A DNA stretch of 64,000 nucleotides, taken from NCBI GenBank assembly GCA_025642065.1, contig JAODUP010001341.1, positions 1 through 64,000 on the forward strand. The letters are read 5' to 3'. Below are positions 11,125 to 23,098 of the stretch, piece by piece. How positions within the stretch are numbered: the first letter of the stretch is position 1; each line of letters begins with the position of its first letter. The notes below the pieces were generated by a model. It was given only the letters and a program-made list of their open reading frames with translations. It was not told the origin of the DNA and made no database searches. Source of the DNA: Paralvinella palmiformis. Its lineage: Eukaryota; Annelida; Polychaeta; Terebellida; Alvinellidae. Made by a program: the position numbers and the translations under genes.

Positions 11125-11290
11125 CTATGCCGATGGCGCATAAAATTAGACCACAGCGTTCCAAAAGCCCACGTCGTGGGTTCGAATCCAGTTCATATCT
11201 GTTGTTGCGGGATATGTTTCTATCTGGTTTTCCACGGCCATATATCCCAGTTGTGACAAGCGGAGAGATAAAAAAAGTTCAACTCAACTA
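11125..11290 (+). mobile_element. SINE-like repeat with B-box
   Basis: The B-box GGGTTCGAATCC (11178-11189) is intact while the A-box side is poor (GATGGCGCATAAAATTAGA). It is followed by TATCTGGTTTTCCACGGCC and an A-rich segment. Family not named. Confidence 0.4.
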
Positions 11291-11529
11291 TAACTGGATA
11301 TGATGGTACTGCCTTTTGTTGAGATGATGTCGTAATTGTATTTCTTTATGGGAGTCCTGGCCTCCAGATAGTTTGGTACTCGGCTGCTTCAGCTTCAATG
11401 ATAAATCTGCCTCACCAAAATTGTCTTGCTGTGATGGGGAAATCATGACCATTATTAAATACTTTCCGGTATTTATTACAACATTTTGTCATTCATTCAG
11501 TTCCTTTTCATGCGAAAGTTATATAGATA

Positions 11530-11810
11530 ACTATACAAACTGCATTAAGTCAAAGTGATAGCATTAAGTCAAAGTGAACATATATCACCAATATATATAT
11601 ATTTTGTTCATTATTATATCAAACTTGTTTAAATAATAGTTTTGTTATGGGTCCTTCTCAATTCCATTTACTTTATATCAACCATAACATCAATATACAA
11701 TGATATATGAAAAATAGTTGGCTTAATGTCATTGAGTTAATGCCACAACCATTATACTATACAAACAGCATTAACTCAAAGTTGGCATTAAGTGAAAGAT
11801 ATATGATGTG
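11530..11810. repeat. Degenerate short repeats of the GCATTAAGTCAAAGTG type
   Basis: GCATTAAGTCAAAGTGA occurs twice in tandem (about 11543-11577). Looser direct copies (ATTAACTCAAAGTTGGCATTAA) and inverse copies (GGCTTAATGTCATTGAGTTA) follow near 11720-11805. It may be a relic of a foldback element; no ends found. Confidence 0.4.
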
Positions 11811-12601
11811 ACATTATTTCATTAAACGAAATCTATGTCGGACATGTAACATTAGGCTGATAAGGTTAAAAATTGTAATTTTGTATATAAACACATTTAT
11901 ATGAACATATATGAAATTGGCCTAAGAGTTAATATCTGTACGATATTAATTCAAATATTTGATTAAAAGTAAGTTTAATATAAGGCATATCGTCAGAAAT
12001 TAATGGTCAATGAAATTAATGCATAATATATAAATATATATATACATAATCACACAACAGTGTTAATAGGTCAGTATCAAGTGAAATATATGTGTAGTGC
12101 TTTTGCCATTTTGTGAACCTATGAATATTCTATAGAATAATGTTCTATGGTGGATTTGACTTCACATGGGGTCACTGACAGTTGGGTTGTCATTCCGGAA
12201 CCTTGGGGGATTGGTTTCTATATGCAAATTAGTACATCCATTATCAACAAATCTACTTTATTGAATATTGACGAAAGTATGCATGATACTGTCACAAAAA
12301 TGCTGTTCATACCTATGTTTTGAAGGTCAATGTTTATGATAAACACCATCGGGAACTATTAACATATATATATCTATTCTGAATATAGAAATCAGCCACC
12401 GCCATTATCGCAAAACCTAGTTTCTTCAAAATCTCTGACAGTTTGCATGATAATAAGATAAAACTTGTGTCTCCAACCACATTTTCAAGGGCAAGGATTA
12501 TAATAAAGACAACATAATAATTACCGATAAATGTAGTTTATTGTCAAATAAATCTTGTTTAATCTAACAATTATAATGTATCTCCAAAGTTAATTTAATA
12601 T

Positions 12602-12935
12602 ATGATAATAGACGATATTTATATAGCGCCCTATTCACCTAGAAGCTGCTCTATGGTGCTTTACAATAGTATTTACAATATTATTATCCCTAACTCAGAC
12701 CTGTTTCCACCAAGCACATATCTCAACTTCCAAGGGAGCATACAAATGCATGCTGCCATTATAGGAGCAAAGCGTTACTCAAACACATAGCCATCGCGTC
12801 CTGTCGGGTACTCATTTTTTTATGGATGAGTGAACAAGTCGCCACATGACAACATTGCAGATCACGAAGCATTGATCCCGCGTCCGTTGGGCTACAAGTC
12901 CTACGCTCTAACTAACTGCGCTATCGCGGCTTTAC
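12602..12935 (-). mobile_element. tRNA-derived SINE with LINE-type 3' tail
   Basis: On the minus strand it begins with a tRNA-like head (GCCGCGATAGCGCAGTTAG, decayed B-box GGGATCAATGC) and ends in AGGGCGCTATATAAATAT. That tail resembles the 3' tail of the LINE at 28.8 kb (AAGGGCGCTTTATTAAATAT), as expected if the SINE is moved by that LINE's machinery. Length is about 330 bp. Confidence 0.7.
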
Positions 12936-13924
12936 CTTTATCAAAAGAACGTAGCATTAAAAATCTGTAGTTTCTTTTTGAATAACTTTGCCTTATGTCT
13001 GGTAGATATCAATAAGCCAGTTGAGACCCGTGGCTCATGTTTTGTATATTTCCTATTAAATCGTGTAATAATGTAAGGAAATGCTTCAATTAATATTAAA
13101 ATTTTAGAAAAAATCACTATCACCTAGCAATTTGCTTTAATTTAATCATGTTGGTTTTAGTAAATATCCGTTTAATAATGAATGTAGGTTTATTAGCGGT
13201 TTTGTATGACCTGAATATTTAGTCATATCCAGTCAAATTGATGATCACATTTCCACATATACACAACACAATACCAAATTATTTCTTGATATATTGAAAA
13301 ACCATTGAAAAAATAAAAGTGAATATGTGACCTACATATATAAAAACCCATTTCTTATTCATGCAGGCAACTTTCATGCCATGCATTACTTGTTGGCTTA
13401 CAGTGTAACAAATAAATGAAGGCTGATGGATGAGAGGTGTTAGTCAACAGTCTTACATTGATGCGTCTTGTGAAATGTGGAGCTAACATATTGAGATGAA
13501 AAAAGGCTCTTTAGCAGAATCAGGTTGAACAGACATCCATAGATGCTCGATTTCTGCTCTGTTTCAAAATTATTAATAACCTTTCATTCTTTGGATCATT
13601 TATTTATGTCATATAGCATTAGCATTGACCAGTAATTAAATAAAACATCTCAATTTGCCTTTTCCATTTCATAATCATAATATTGCAAAGCTCTTTATAC
13701 TTTATACTCCGGAAATACATTATGCATGATTTTCTAATATTGTTTTAATCAAATTAATTAAGTGATACTACTAATTCTATTACATTTGGTTGTATTCAGT
13801 AAAGTAAGATATATAATTAAAAATCAACTTTCATTTGTGCTTTTATTCCAAGTTATATTTCTCACCAGCCAGGCCTCCGTGTGCTGGGTTGTAGACCTGG
13901 AATTAAATTAAGCTAGAACAAAGA

Positions 13925-14400
13925 AAATAATTCAATATAGAACTAAATTGAGTTTATTTGGAAATTCATGATATCACAAAAAAGGTCCACTATATTACTA
14001 GTCTAATAATAATCAACAGATTGTCAATTTAAGTTTAAAACATCCCTATCTTACAATGAACATTCTTTACACTGAACATTATGTTGAATAGATTCTTTAA
14101 ATTACAACAGGTTTATTTTTGCATGTTCATTACTAAAAACAAAAGCATATTATAATATAAGAATAGCTGACCTAGTAGTGTTGGCACTGCCTGTATAGTT
14201 CTACTTCTAATTTCTTCTACACAGTCTGCAAAGACAATAAGTCTTCTAATGAAGGTTATTTTGAGAAAGTGCTGCTTAACGGTAAGCCTTGTAAAATGCA
14301 AATATATACTGCTGCTGACCATACAATAATGTGTAAATATGTGTATAGGAGAGACTTCAGTCATATTCCTTTAAGAAAATGTAATATTAGATTTTGTACG
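13925..14400 (+). repeat. Direct duplication, copy 1 (spans Gypsy protease region)
   Basis: About 475 bp repeated at 15267-15743 with only scattered differences. It begins near GAAAATAATTCAATATAGAA and ends near AATATTAGATT, after which the copies diverge. Confidence 0.9.
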
Positions 14401-15267
14401 TATACTGGTGACTCACTAACTGTGTGTGGTGAATTGTAATGTGAAATTATCTATCATGAGCAAAAACATGCATTGCCTTTAATTGTAGTAGAGCACCCTG
14501 AAAGGCCTACACTTTTAGGTAGAAGCTGGTTGGCAATATTACGTCTAAATTGGTCAAAAGTGTTCCATGTTAAGCAGGAGGAAGCAGGGAGCCCTAACGC
14601 CTAGCAAAGATTAAATTCGATGTTGAAAAATAAGGCTCATTTAATTGAAGACAGTTACGATGGTTTGAAAGGCCATGAGGCTCATATCAGAGTTAAGCCA
14701 GATGCTAAGCCAGTATGTCAAAAACCTGGTAGAGTACCATATGCATTACGTGAACCAGTAGAAGCTGAGTTACAAAAGCTTGAAGAAAATCGTGTTATTA
14801 AAAAAGTAGAAAGATCAAAATGGGCTAGACCCATTGTAGTGGTTCCGAAGACAGATCGATCTGTAAGGATCTGTGGTGATTATAAAGTCAGTATTAAGCC
14901 TTCAGTAGAGGATGAGCAAATAACTCGACCAACTACTCTGGTTCTGTATGTGCAAATGGCAGGCTCCCAAGTATTTACCAAATTAGAATTTTCCCATACC
15001 TATGCAGGTGAGGCCAGTACAAAGTTCCTCACAATAAACACCCACAAAGGCTTGTATGCTTACTTAAAACTGCTGTGTGGAGTTAAATGTTCACCAAAAA
15101 TCTTTCAATTTAAGATGGATCAAATATTGCAGGACATACCCAAATGTGTCTGTAATCAAGATGATATACTCATAGGTGGAAATGATGAGAATGATAATTT
15201 TGATATTCTTGAAATGGTATTGAAAAGGCTCAGTGAAAATATCGTGCATATAAAATTGTCAGTGTGA
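14200..15267 (+). pseudogene. Gypsy-type LTR retrotransposon relic: protease and reverse transcriptase
   Basis: Reading plus-strand frames, a retroviral-like aspartic protease segment (about 14250-14540: VLLNGKPCKMQIYTAAD, then RPTLLGRSWL) is followed by a reverse-transcriptase part (14620-15267: RVPYALREPVEAEL, VIKKVERSKWARPIVVVPK, RICGDY, then NQDDILIG). The protease catalytic D-T/S-G is changed to YTAA and there is an in-frame stop between the two domains. The RT active site is NQDD instead of YVDD/YLDD. RNase H and integrase are missing and no LTRs were seen. A dead, truncated copy of a common invertebrate element class. Confidence 0.85.
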
Positions 15268-15743
15268 AAATAATTCAGTATAGAACTAAATTGAGTTTAT
15301 TTGGAAATTCATGATATCACAAAAAGGTCCACTATATTACTAGTCTAATAATAATCAACAAAATGTCAATGTAAGATTAAAACATCCCTATCTTACAATG
15401 AACATTCTTTACACTCAACATTATGTTGAATAGATTCTTTGAATTACAACAGGTTTATTTTTGCATGTTCATTACTAAAAACAAAAGCATATTATAATAT
15501 AAGAATAGCTGACCTAGTAGTGTTGGCACTGCCTGTATAGTTCTACTTCTAATTTCTTCTACACGGTCTGCAAAGACAATAAGTCTTCTAATGAAGGCTA
15601 TTTTGAGAAAGTGCTACTTAACGGCAAGCCTTGTAAAATGCAAATATATACTGCTGCTGACCACACAATAATGTGTAAATATGTGTATAGGAGAGACTTC
15701 AGTCATATTCCTTTAAGAAAATCTAATATTAGATTGTGTAGAT
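15267..15743 (+). repeat. Direct duplication, copy 2
   Basis: Repeats 13925-14400 about 1342 bp downstream, in the same orientation, including the degraded protease segment (LLNGKPCKMQIYTAAD). It abuts the end of the RT relic, so the duplication came after the element had been truncated. Confidence 0.9.
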
Positions 15744-17029
15744 GTCAAGTTTGTATTATTATATTCAATTCTACTCCTAGTCTATTTCTCATTAATGATA
15801 CTAAAACTCGTTATATTAAATTGATTGTTTGTATGGCAGACATTAGCTCTGATTTGATAATGTTATCACATCATTTTAACAGATTCGAGGTCCATTTCCA
15901 CCCTATTTCATTTTTCTAGTAGCAATTAAATTACCAGTTTTAATAATAATCGGTTCATGAGAGAAACTCGTTGCACATTTATCTTATAAGACAGCAGCAA
16001 TTGGGTAAGACATTGCACGTTACTAAGCATTAAAAGGTACTTCAACGGATTCGGTCCCCGGCGAAGCTTCCAGAGTTGAAATTCATTATTCGAGGTTATC
16101 TGTGTCAGTGCTTTATTCCAAAAGTGGATATGTAATTTGTAGAAAACATTTATATGCAATCGTCAAGTTAGATGCGATCTGAATAGATTAGTCACTGTTC
16201 ACTGTTCTAACAGAATCTTTATTTTTACATATACTACCTGTCTATCCATTTTAAGCAATCTACAGTATTATAGTTTTGACTTAGTTAGCTAAGTATTAAA
16301 AGTAAATTTAGAAATAGTGATCAGTTTGTAGAAAGCATAAACAATGTTTCTACATAATATAATTTAAATTGTCAAACAAATATGATGTCTACGGTATAAT
16401 ACTAAACGTTTATAGAATGAAATCCAGACTATGTTTGTCACATCACTTGTTAATAGATTATTTTCGTAAAAAGAAAATCCATTTAAGTATTATCTTTGAC
16501 GATTTATTAAATCCCGAGAAAACGCAAAATACATCTAACTTATATATAAAATACAATCTGAGATTAATAGTAACAGGCGTAACTCTAATCAACATTGTTC
16601 TCTAAATATAAAACAAATATTATTTTGTATTAGTTTTGAATTATTATACACAGTGTTATCGATCCAATTTAGGAAAATAAGCTGGCTGCATTACAAAGAA
16701 TCTCAATTCCGTTATTCATAAACATGGTAAACATGCCACCCATTATCTATACGCGATATTCTAAAATAAACATGTTATTTTTATCTTTACTACTACTACT
16801 GATAATTTAGTCATTCCATATAACCCAAATTATAGGAAGCTAAATTGGTAATATTCTGAAAACTGAAGTTACTGCATTTCAAATATGTTCAGTTATCCAA
16901 TGACTAAAAATGAATTGAGAGAGTGAAGCGCGATGTGAAATATAGCAAAAAGAAATTGCAAAATACAGGACGCTCCTCCTTCACTTCGATTTACAATCTG
17001 CTCTGCCAGCATACGTCTCTTTAAGGTAA

Positions 17030-17035
17030 TTTATT
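17030..17035 (-). terminator. Polyadenylation signal AATAAA of the peptidase gene
   Basis: Canonical AATAAA on the minus strand, about 80 bases beyond the stop codon at 17115-17117. Confidence 0.55.
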
Positions 17036-17114
17036 AGTATCAAGTACAGAATTAATAAGAATGCGGTGGTTAGGTGTGCGCAAAGTTTTCCTTCGATTCC
17101 ATCACGGCAGCCAT

Positions 17115-18425
17115 TTAGTACAGGGCCACTACTCCATAAAAGGCCTCTAAATTCTTCCAAGCGGTACTACCTTTACCCCAGCCCATGTGTAAGTACACCA
17201 TGTTGTGTGTTGATGTCTTTGTCTTGCACCACCACAAGAAACACGACCTATACTTCTTGGTACGTGTCCTCACCTGGGTAGCCACGGGATAGTGCCACTC
17301 GAAATAACTGCCAGCTCTCCAGCCAATAATCACCGGCCATCCCCGCTTCACGTTTTTCTTCGTCCAGTTTTCTACATCATCGCTATATAAACCTATCGAT
17401 GTAAACCAATCCGTTTCTTCATCCAACCTTGGCGACCCCGATGTCTGACGTGCCCTGAAGAAGTTTTCCACATTGGTCATGGTTGAGTAAATGGTGGCTC
17501 CATTGCCTAATATGCAAAATGTTCCCAAAATGTCCCTTAGCTTCCTGATGTATAACTTCATTCTGTTATCGTTGTACTTCGGTGCCACCTCGGAGCCGCT
17601 CCCTGTCGTGCCATCTCTTCCACTGCGATAGAGATTCCTGCTACCCGTAAATGCCGAACTATGATTACTCCTTCGATCGTAGTATCCGAACACCATAGAC
17701 CAAGCAACAGGACCGCAGCCTACATCACATCCATTTATTGTAAACTGGTTGTAGTCTGGAAATTCGTTCTCCATCGGAATCGACCAATATGACCAGGAAC
17801 TATAGCTGCTTCGTTTTTGTCTCGATGGTCGATATTTAATAGCAAAGTACCGAGACGATATCGAGCCACTGATGCGTACGATGTCTAGAGCAAAGATGAA
17901 ATTTTCACCTTTGAAAACCTTCTTCGTACTCTTATCCAGTTCCAGCGTAACATGACAAGGACTGAGTTCAATTGCATCATTTGACATCAGAGCGTAATTC
18001 TGAATGGCTATTTTGCAGGTCTTTATGACCTGACACAGTTTCTTGTGTACTGCCAGATCTGGAATTCCTTTATATCCTTCCGGACCAGTTGGGATGTATC
18101 TAATTCTTATCTCTTTCAGTACGTCCAATTTACCGATAACAACAGATATAGGAGATTCAGGAACGATAAAATCTGCACTAAATGTGCCATCTCCGTCAAT
18201 AGCAAACCTATGAATTAAACTGTCAGTTGTCGAGTTGTCAGACATTTGGCTAATACGTTCTCTTATCTGAGCCAGTTCATCTTCATCCTCATCTCCGTCC
18301 ATTCGATGTTTTCTAACTTTTCTAGCATGTGTTTTCCATTCTAGAGCTTGTTCTTCTGCTTTAGATTTGATGTAATTGTGGATCATTTCAATGTCTATTG
18401 GCTCATTAGTTGCGTTCTGATATCT
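17115..18425 (-). CDS. Peptidase gene, exon 5 (catalytic domain, stop)
   Basis: A 1311-base terminal exon, phase 0, after acceptor TTTATAG. It encodes RYQNATNEPIDIEMIHN through FYGVVALY and the stop. It contains the GCGPVAW and WHYPVAT motifs. Confidence 0.92.
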   Translation of the reverse strand, partial: RYQNATNEPIDIEMIHNYIKSKAEEQALEWKTHARKVRKHRMDGDEDEDELAQIRERISQMSDNSTTDSLIHRFAIDGDGTFSADFIVPESPISVVIGKLDVLKEIRIRYIPTGPEGYKGIPDLAVHKKLCQVIKTCKIAIQNYALMSNDAIELSPCHVTLELDKSTKKVFKGENFIFALDIVRISGSISSRYFAIKYRPSRQKRSSYSSWSYWSIPMENEFPDYNQFTINGCDVGCGPVAWSMVFGYYDRRSNHSSAFTGSRNLYRSGRDGTTGSGSEVAPKYNDNRMKLYIRKLRDILGTFCILGNGATIYSTMTNVENFFRARQTSGSPRLDEETDWFTSIGLYSDDVENWTKKNVKRGWPVIIGWRAGSYFEWHYPVATQVRTRTKKYRSCFLWWCKTKTSTHNMVYLHMGWGKGSTAWKNLEAFYGVVALY

Positions 18426-20529
18426 CTATAAACATAATGTGATATAATATACTGAAATATTCCTTCGAGTTAACAAGTGCACTGATGCAGTTTCAAAAAG
18501 TCAATGGATCATTAAAATTACCTAAATGTTTAAAAGTTATTAGGTCGGTGTCTGTCTTTAATTTATTCTTTGACATGTTACCTGGAGTATCAGTTTTTCT
18601 GGCAGTGATGTCGCCACAATCTTCCCATCTTCATCCATGCACATCATTTCTCCACCAGAAGTCAACACATAAAATCGAAAGCACTTTCGCCGTCTTGTTA
18701 ATGCCATTTCTCGGAGCAGGGAAGTAGGTGAAGGAACTAATCCCTTTGCTAATACATCGTAATCACCTAGATAATGAACATAATGTAATTACTGATGCAC
18801 TTTATTTTAACAATTCGTGAATTTATTGATATATTTAAAATCTGTGATATCCAAACCTGTTCCCGGTCCAGAACTGACAGTTATGTATTCGGCATCGTAT
18901 TCCACTTCCCAGTAAGCTACATAATCATCCGCAAGATCTTCTCTGTAGAGTGGAACTGGATCTAGATGTTATGTGGAATTGAAATGCATTATATTGGCTT
19001 TGGAATAAGGTGTTAGATCTTCTAATAAAATGCCATTATAACAGATGGGTTATAATGCTGGTGTTGCGCATACACTTCTAGGATAGTAATATGCAACAAA
19101 ACCTGTTGAGTGTAATAAGGTTGCGAAGGCGAAACCAATTGTTGGGGCATTAGGATTGTGCCGTTAGCAATTTGAAACTAATATTATGCATATATTCTTA
19201 GTTTTGTACTTTTACAGCAAAATCTAAATGAAAGTAGTAAAATATGTTTATATAAGATTGTGAAAATATGAAATCCACGATATACCGGCAAATTAATTAT
19301 GTAGAGAGAGTATTAATTAAGTACCTCTTATCTTGTCTAATCTACGAACTCCAATTTCATCGATAATTATTTGCTGAGCGTCTAATGACATCTGGATATC
19401 ACGATCCAGAACATGTTCGTTTTCCGTGTTATCTGTAACAATATCAGCATTCAAAATAAAATAATATGCCGCTAAACTAGCTTAATGTGGAATTGTTCTT
19501 CTTCTTCTTCTTCTGATGCTAAAAAATGTATGCCAATGAAAATACGTTACTGTGATTGTGTATTGAAAATATGCCCAATCATCAGACGTGAACTAACTTG
19601 AAAAGATTAATATTCATTAGCAGATAGTCCCAGTATCGAAAAGGCATCTGTGGCGAAAGATCCCAGAAACTATTTCAAGGATATATCCAAATTAAATAGA
19701 GATGTCTCATTAATAAGCGTTAGAAAAGATACCTGCGCCGATTAAGAATGTCGTTGTTAAAAAACAATCTTTGACGACATTATTTAATATGATATGTATA
19801 TGGTAGTCATCTGGACCTAATTAATTAGTAAAGTCCAATATGATGAGTATCGTATAAGGTTTAAAAAAATGAATACTGTTAAACGTATCTTGCCCACTTC
19901 ATAATATATTCAAAACTGAACAACAGCTTGGCTTTCCTTTAACTAAAACTACAACTGATTCATTTAATTAATGGCCCCCATATATTTAACCTCATTACGA
20001 GCTAATGGCTGATTGAGTTATTTTCTGATTTGTTCAGCAGCTCATTAAGGAGACATCTAACAAATACACATATGAGTTGGTCTGGAACAGAGAAACTGTA
20101 AATTTTCTGCACTATGATCTAACCACTGCGCTTTTGGGGTATCGTAAATATAAGTACAGCAGCAAAATAGACCCAGGAATTCCATTAAAAAGTTACTTGT
20201 AACTTGGAAAATAATGTTATGTATTTTAGTCTTCTAAAGTTTTTCACAATGACCACAATGGGAATAAGTGTTTTTACTTTCTTGTAATATCCTGGAATTT
20301 TAATATATATATATATTTAAAAAAATTTGTGCTATTAGATTTATTTACATTAGTGCACAAAATAAATCAAATTGAATCAAACTTCGCGGAGTTTTACCAT
20401 GTAACAATGACCTTTTGGGGAATAGGATTTTTTTGCAATATATAATTGTGCTTAGCCTCTGACATATTAAACTCACTTTGACCGTATTCGTCACAGTTTT
20501 TCTTGTTAATGTTTAGTTAATTTATATAT

Positions 20530-20609
<80 letters not shown>

Positions 20610-21852
20610 TAGAGGAGGAACAAGTCGATCAAATGGTCTAAAAACGAATATATCTTTCGTGAACCTTTTATTATTAATATTGGTATGGGTCCAGCAATAA
20701 ATAGCAACACTTTTTCCATTTAGGCAATACAAATATTATAAAATATTGCAATGGTACATCGGTTAAACTCTATTTCGTCAACCCTACACAGACGGCAAGA
20801 AGACATCAAAACGGTATACCCTCGGCTCGCCTCAACTAGAGCTGTCATCGCACGATCTGTGCCAATGAACACTGCAGAAGTGGAGCGATTGTTCTCCACC
20901 ATGAAATAAGGTTCGAACCGTTTGTTCGAAACATCAACTGGTTCTATGTATAGTTTATTACTGGAATAATTGTAATGTAAATATGTTTAAACATAAAATA
21001 GGCATGTATCTGTTAAGGCTGGAACATTGCCACCGTAAGCCGAAGACTTACTTGTCCACGTTCTGTTTGCAGTTTATAGCTTATATCTTGTTACAAATAT
21101 TGCTAAAACATGTCATTTATCATAATTATAATGATTATATAGCACATGGAATACACAAATTATGAGTGGCATGTTTAGTTTATGCTTCATATGAGGACCC
21201 CACTGGGGAACTGCTTCCAGAAGGACCACATTGCATCGGCATATCATAGTTTAGCCTAGCACCATGGGAGGTCAAATTTGGTGACCATGTTCGCTAGTTC
21301 TACTAAAGGAACCTAAACCTCCGAAGCAGATGCAACAAGGAAGGATGCGACATTTGTGGCAGCTTTGCCCGAACAAAGAGAACCAATATTACTGACTTCT
21401 AGTGCTCAATAAATGTGTTTTATTATAATATTTACTTGTACTTTATTTCTTCCCCTGTTTAATATTCAAGCAGAAAAGGTTAAATAGACATAAGATTAAG
21501 CCAGTGTACGTAATATTAAAAATAAGTTTGGGAGCCATGCCCCGGACCTCCTAGACTGGCTTCACACTTTCGGCACTCGTCTTTACCGCCTCGCGCTCCT
21601 TTACACGTTTTCAAAACACCGGGTTACGTAAGTTCACAAGTAGAACAAAGAGACTAAAATAGCACACCTGCTTTGTTAAAAAGAACTAAAGGATAAAGTG
21701 CGTGGCTTCCTATTGAAAATTGTGTATATAAACTTCGAGCAATATGGTAACGTTAGACATTCTATGCAACCTGATGAAGACTTGAATAGGTCGAAACCGG
21801 TCGTTGCTATTGGGTTGAGTCGTGTTATATCGCTGCTATTAGTATTAATCTG

Positions 21853-21946
<94 letters not shown>

Positions 21947-23041
21947 CAGTGTAACACGCCTGTAACGCGTTCGCGTATATACGAAGCTATATATTACAAA
22001 CATTACAAACATTAAATAATGAATTTATGGTCGTCGCGAATATATGACAAATATTAAATGGCACGCTTATTCGCTAATCTTTACCGCCCGACGGTAGGGG
22101 TTGTTTTGTAATATGCCTACACAGTGAGATAACGTTGCCCCGATTAATACGTGAATATTATCTTATGCGCCATTTCCAATAGATAACTGTTTCATATCTG
22201 ATGATATAGTATGATTATCTGGGTGCCAGATGAATCACTGCAATTTCAGGTTTATATAAACAGTGGTGATTATTTGCCTGAATGAGAGGTACTGACGTGT
22301 CAATGGCATTCTGATGACATCATCAACGTTGACCGAGGAAGAGTTCTTCGCACACAACAAAACTGAAGATGACAGATCGGCAGACCATAATGATGATCTA
22401 TCTGACAGCTATCTTGCTAAGCCAATAAACATGTTAGCTAACAGAAAACTAACATCAATAAAGAACATTTTCTAAGCTGATTAAATCATATATTTCTATG
22501 TATGCGTAATTAGACTTATTTTCATTATACAGCTTACGTGTATTTCACTAACTCTGCACAGACGGTGAAAAGAAAATGGCTATAAGTAATACAAAATAAA
22601 CGTGACATAGTCTATCTGCGTTTGGTAGACATCTGGCTCATACAACACTGCCATTTAGCGGATATTACGAATTCGCGGATATAACGAACTCTTTAACAAC
22701 ATACAAAATAGAAAATCAGAAATGGCTTCCAGAATCTGTCACTCGATGCTGAAGTTTATTATTAGCTTTCCATTTGAATAATTATATATTCCAAATAAGA
22801 TACATTCGTTTCACAATTGTATTCATTAATCCAATTATTTCGAAACCTGAAAGGTGTCATATAGCCATGAATTGCTCACAGTTTTCTCAAGTTAGTGAGA
22901 TAACTGCAATCATTAATTGTTAAGAAATGGAGTCAACATAATCACACTTATTGTTTTATGAATGAGTTCATTAAATAAATTGATGAACTTTCTATTGGAT
23001 TTGAACTTAGTTCCGATACGAAACATGAAATATATATATAT

Positions 23042-23098
<57 letters not shown>

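Larger units (their letters stand above)
6601..17029. other. Intergenic/upstream region between the peptidase gene and the first Csk coding exon
   Basis: No host exon is supported here. It holds SINE relics (6.7, 7.5, 11.1, 12.6 kb), microsatellites, a pogo-like element, dispersed repeats and a duplicated Gypsy relic, each listed separately. One or more untranslated Csk exons and its promoter probably lie here. The remaining AT-rich stretches, such as 8200-9130, 10260-10980 and 12940-13920, show nothing recognisable. Confidence 0.6.
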
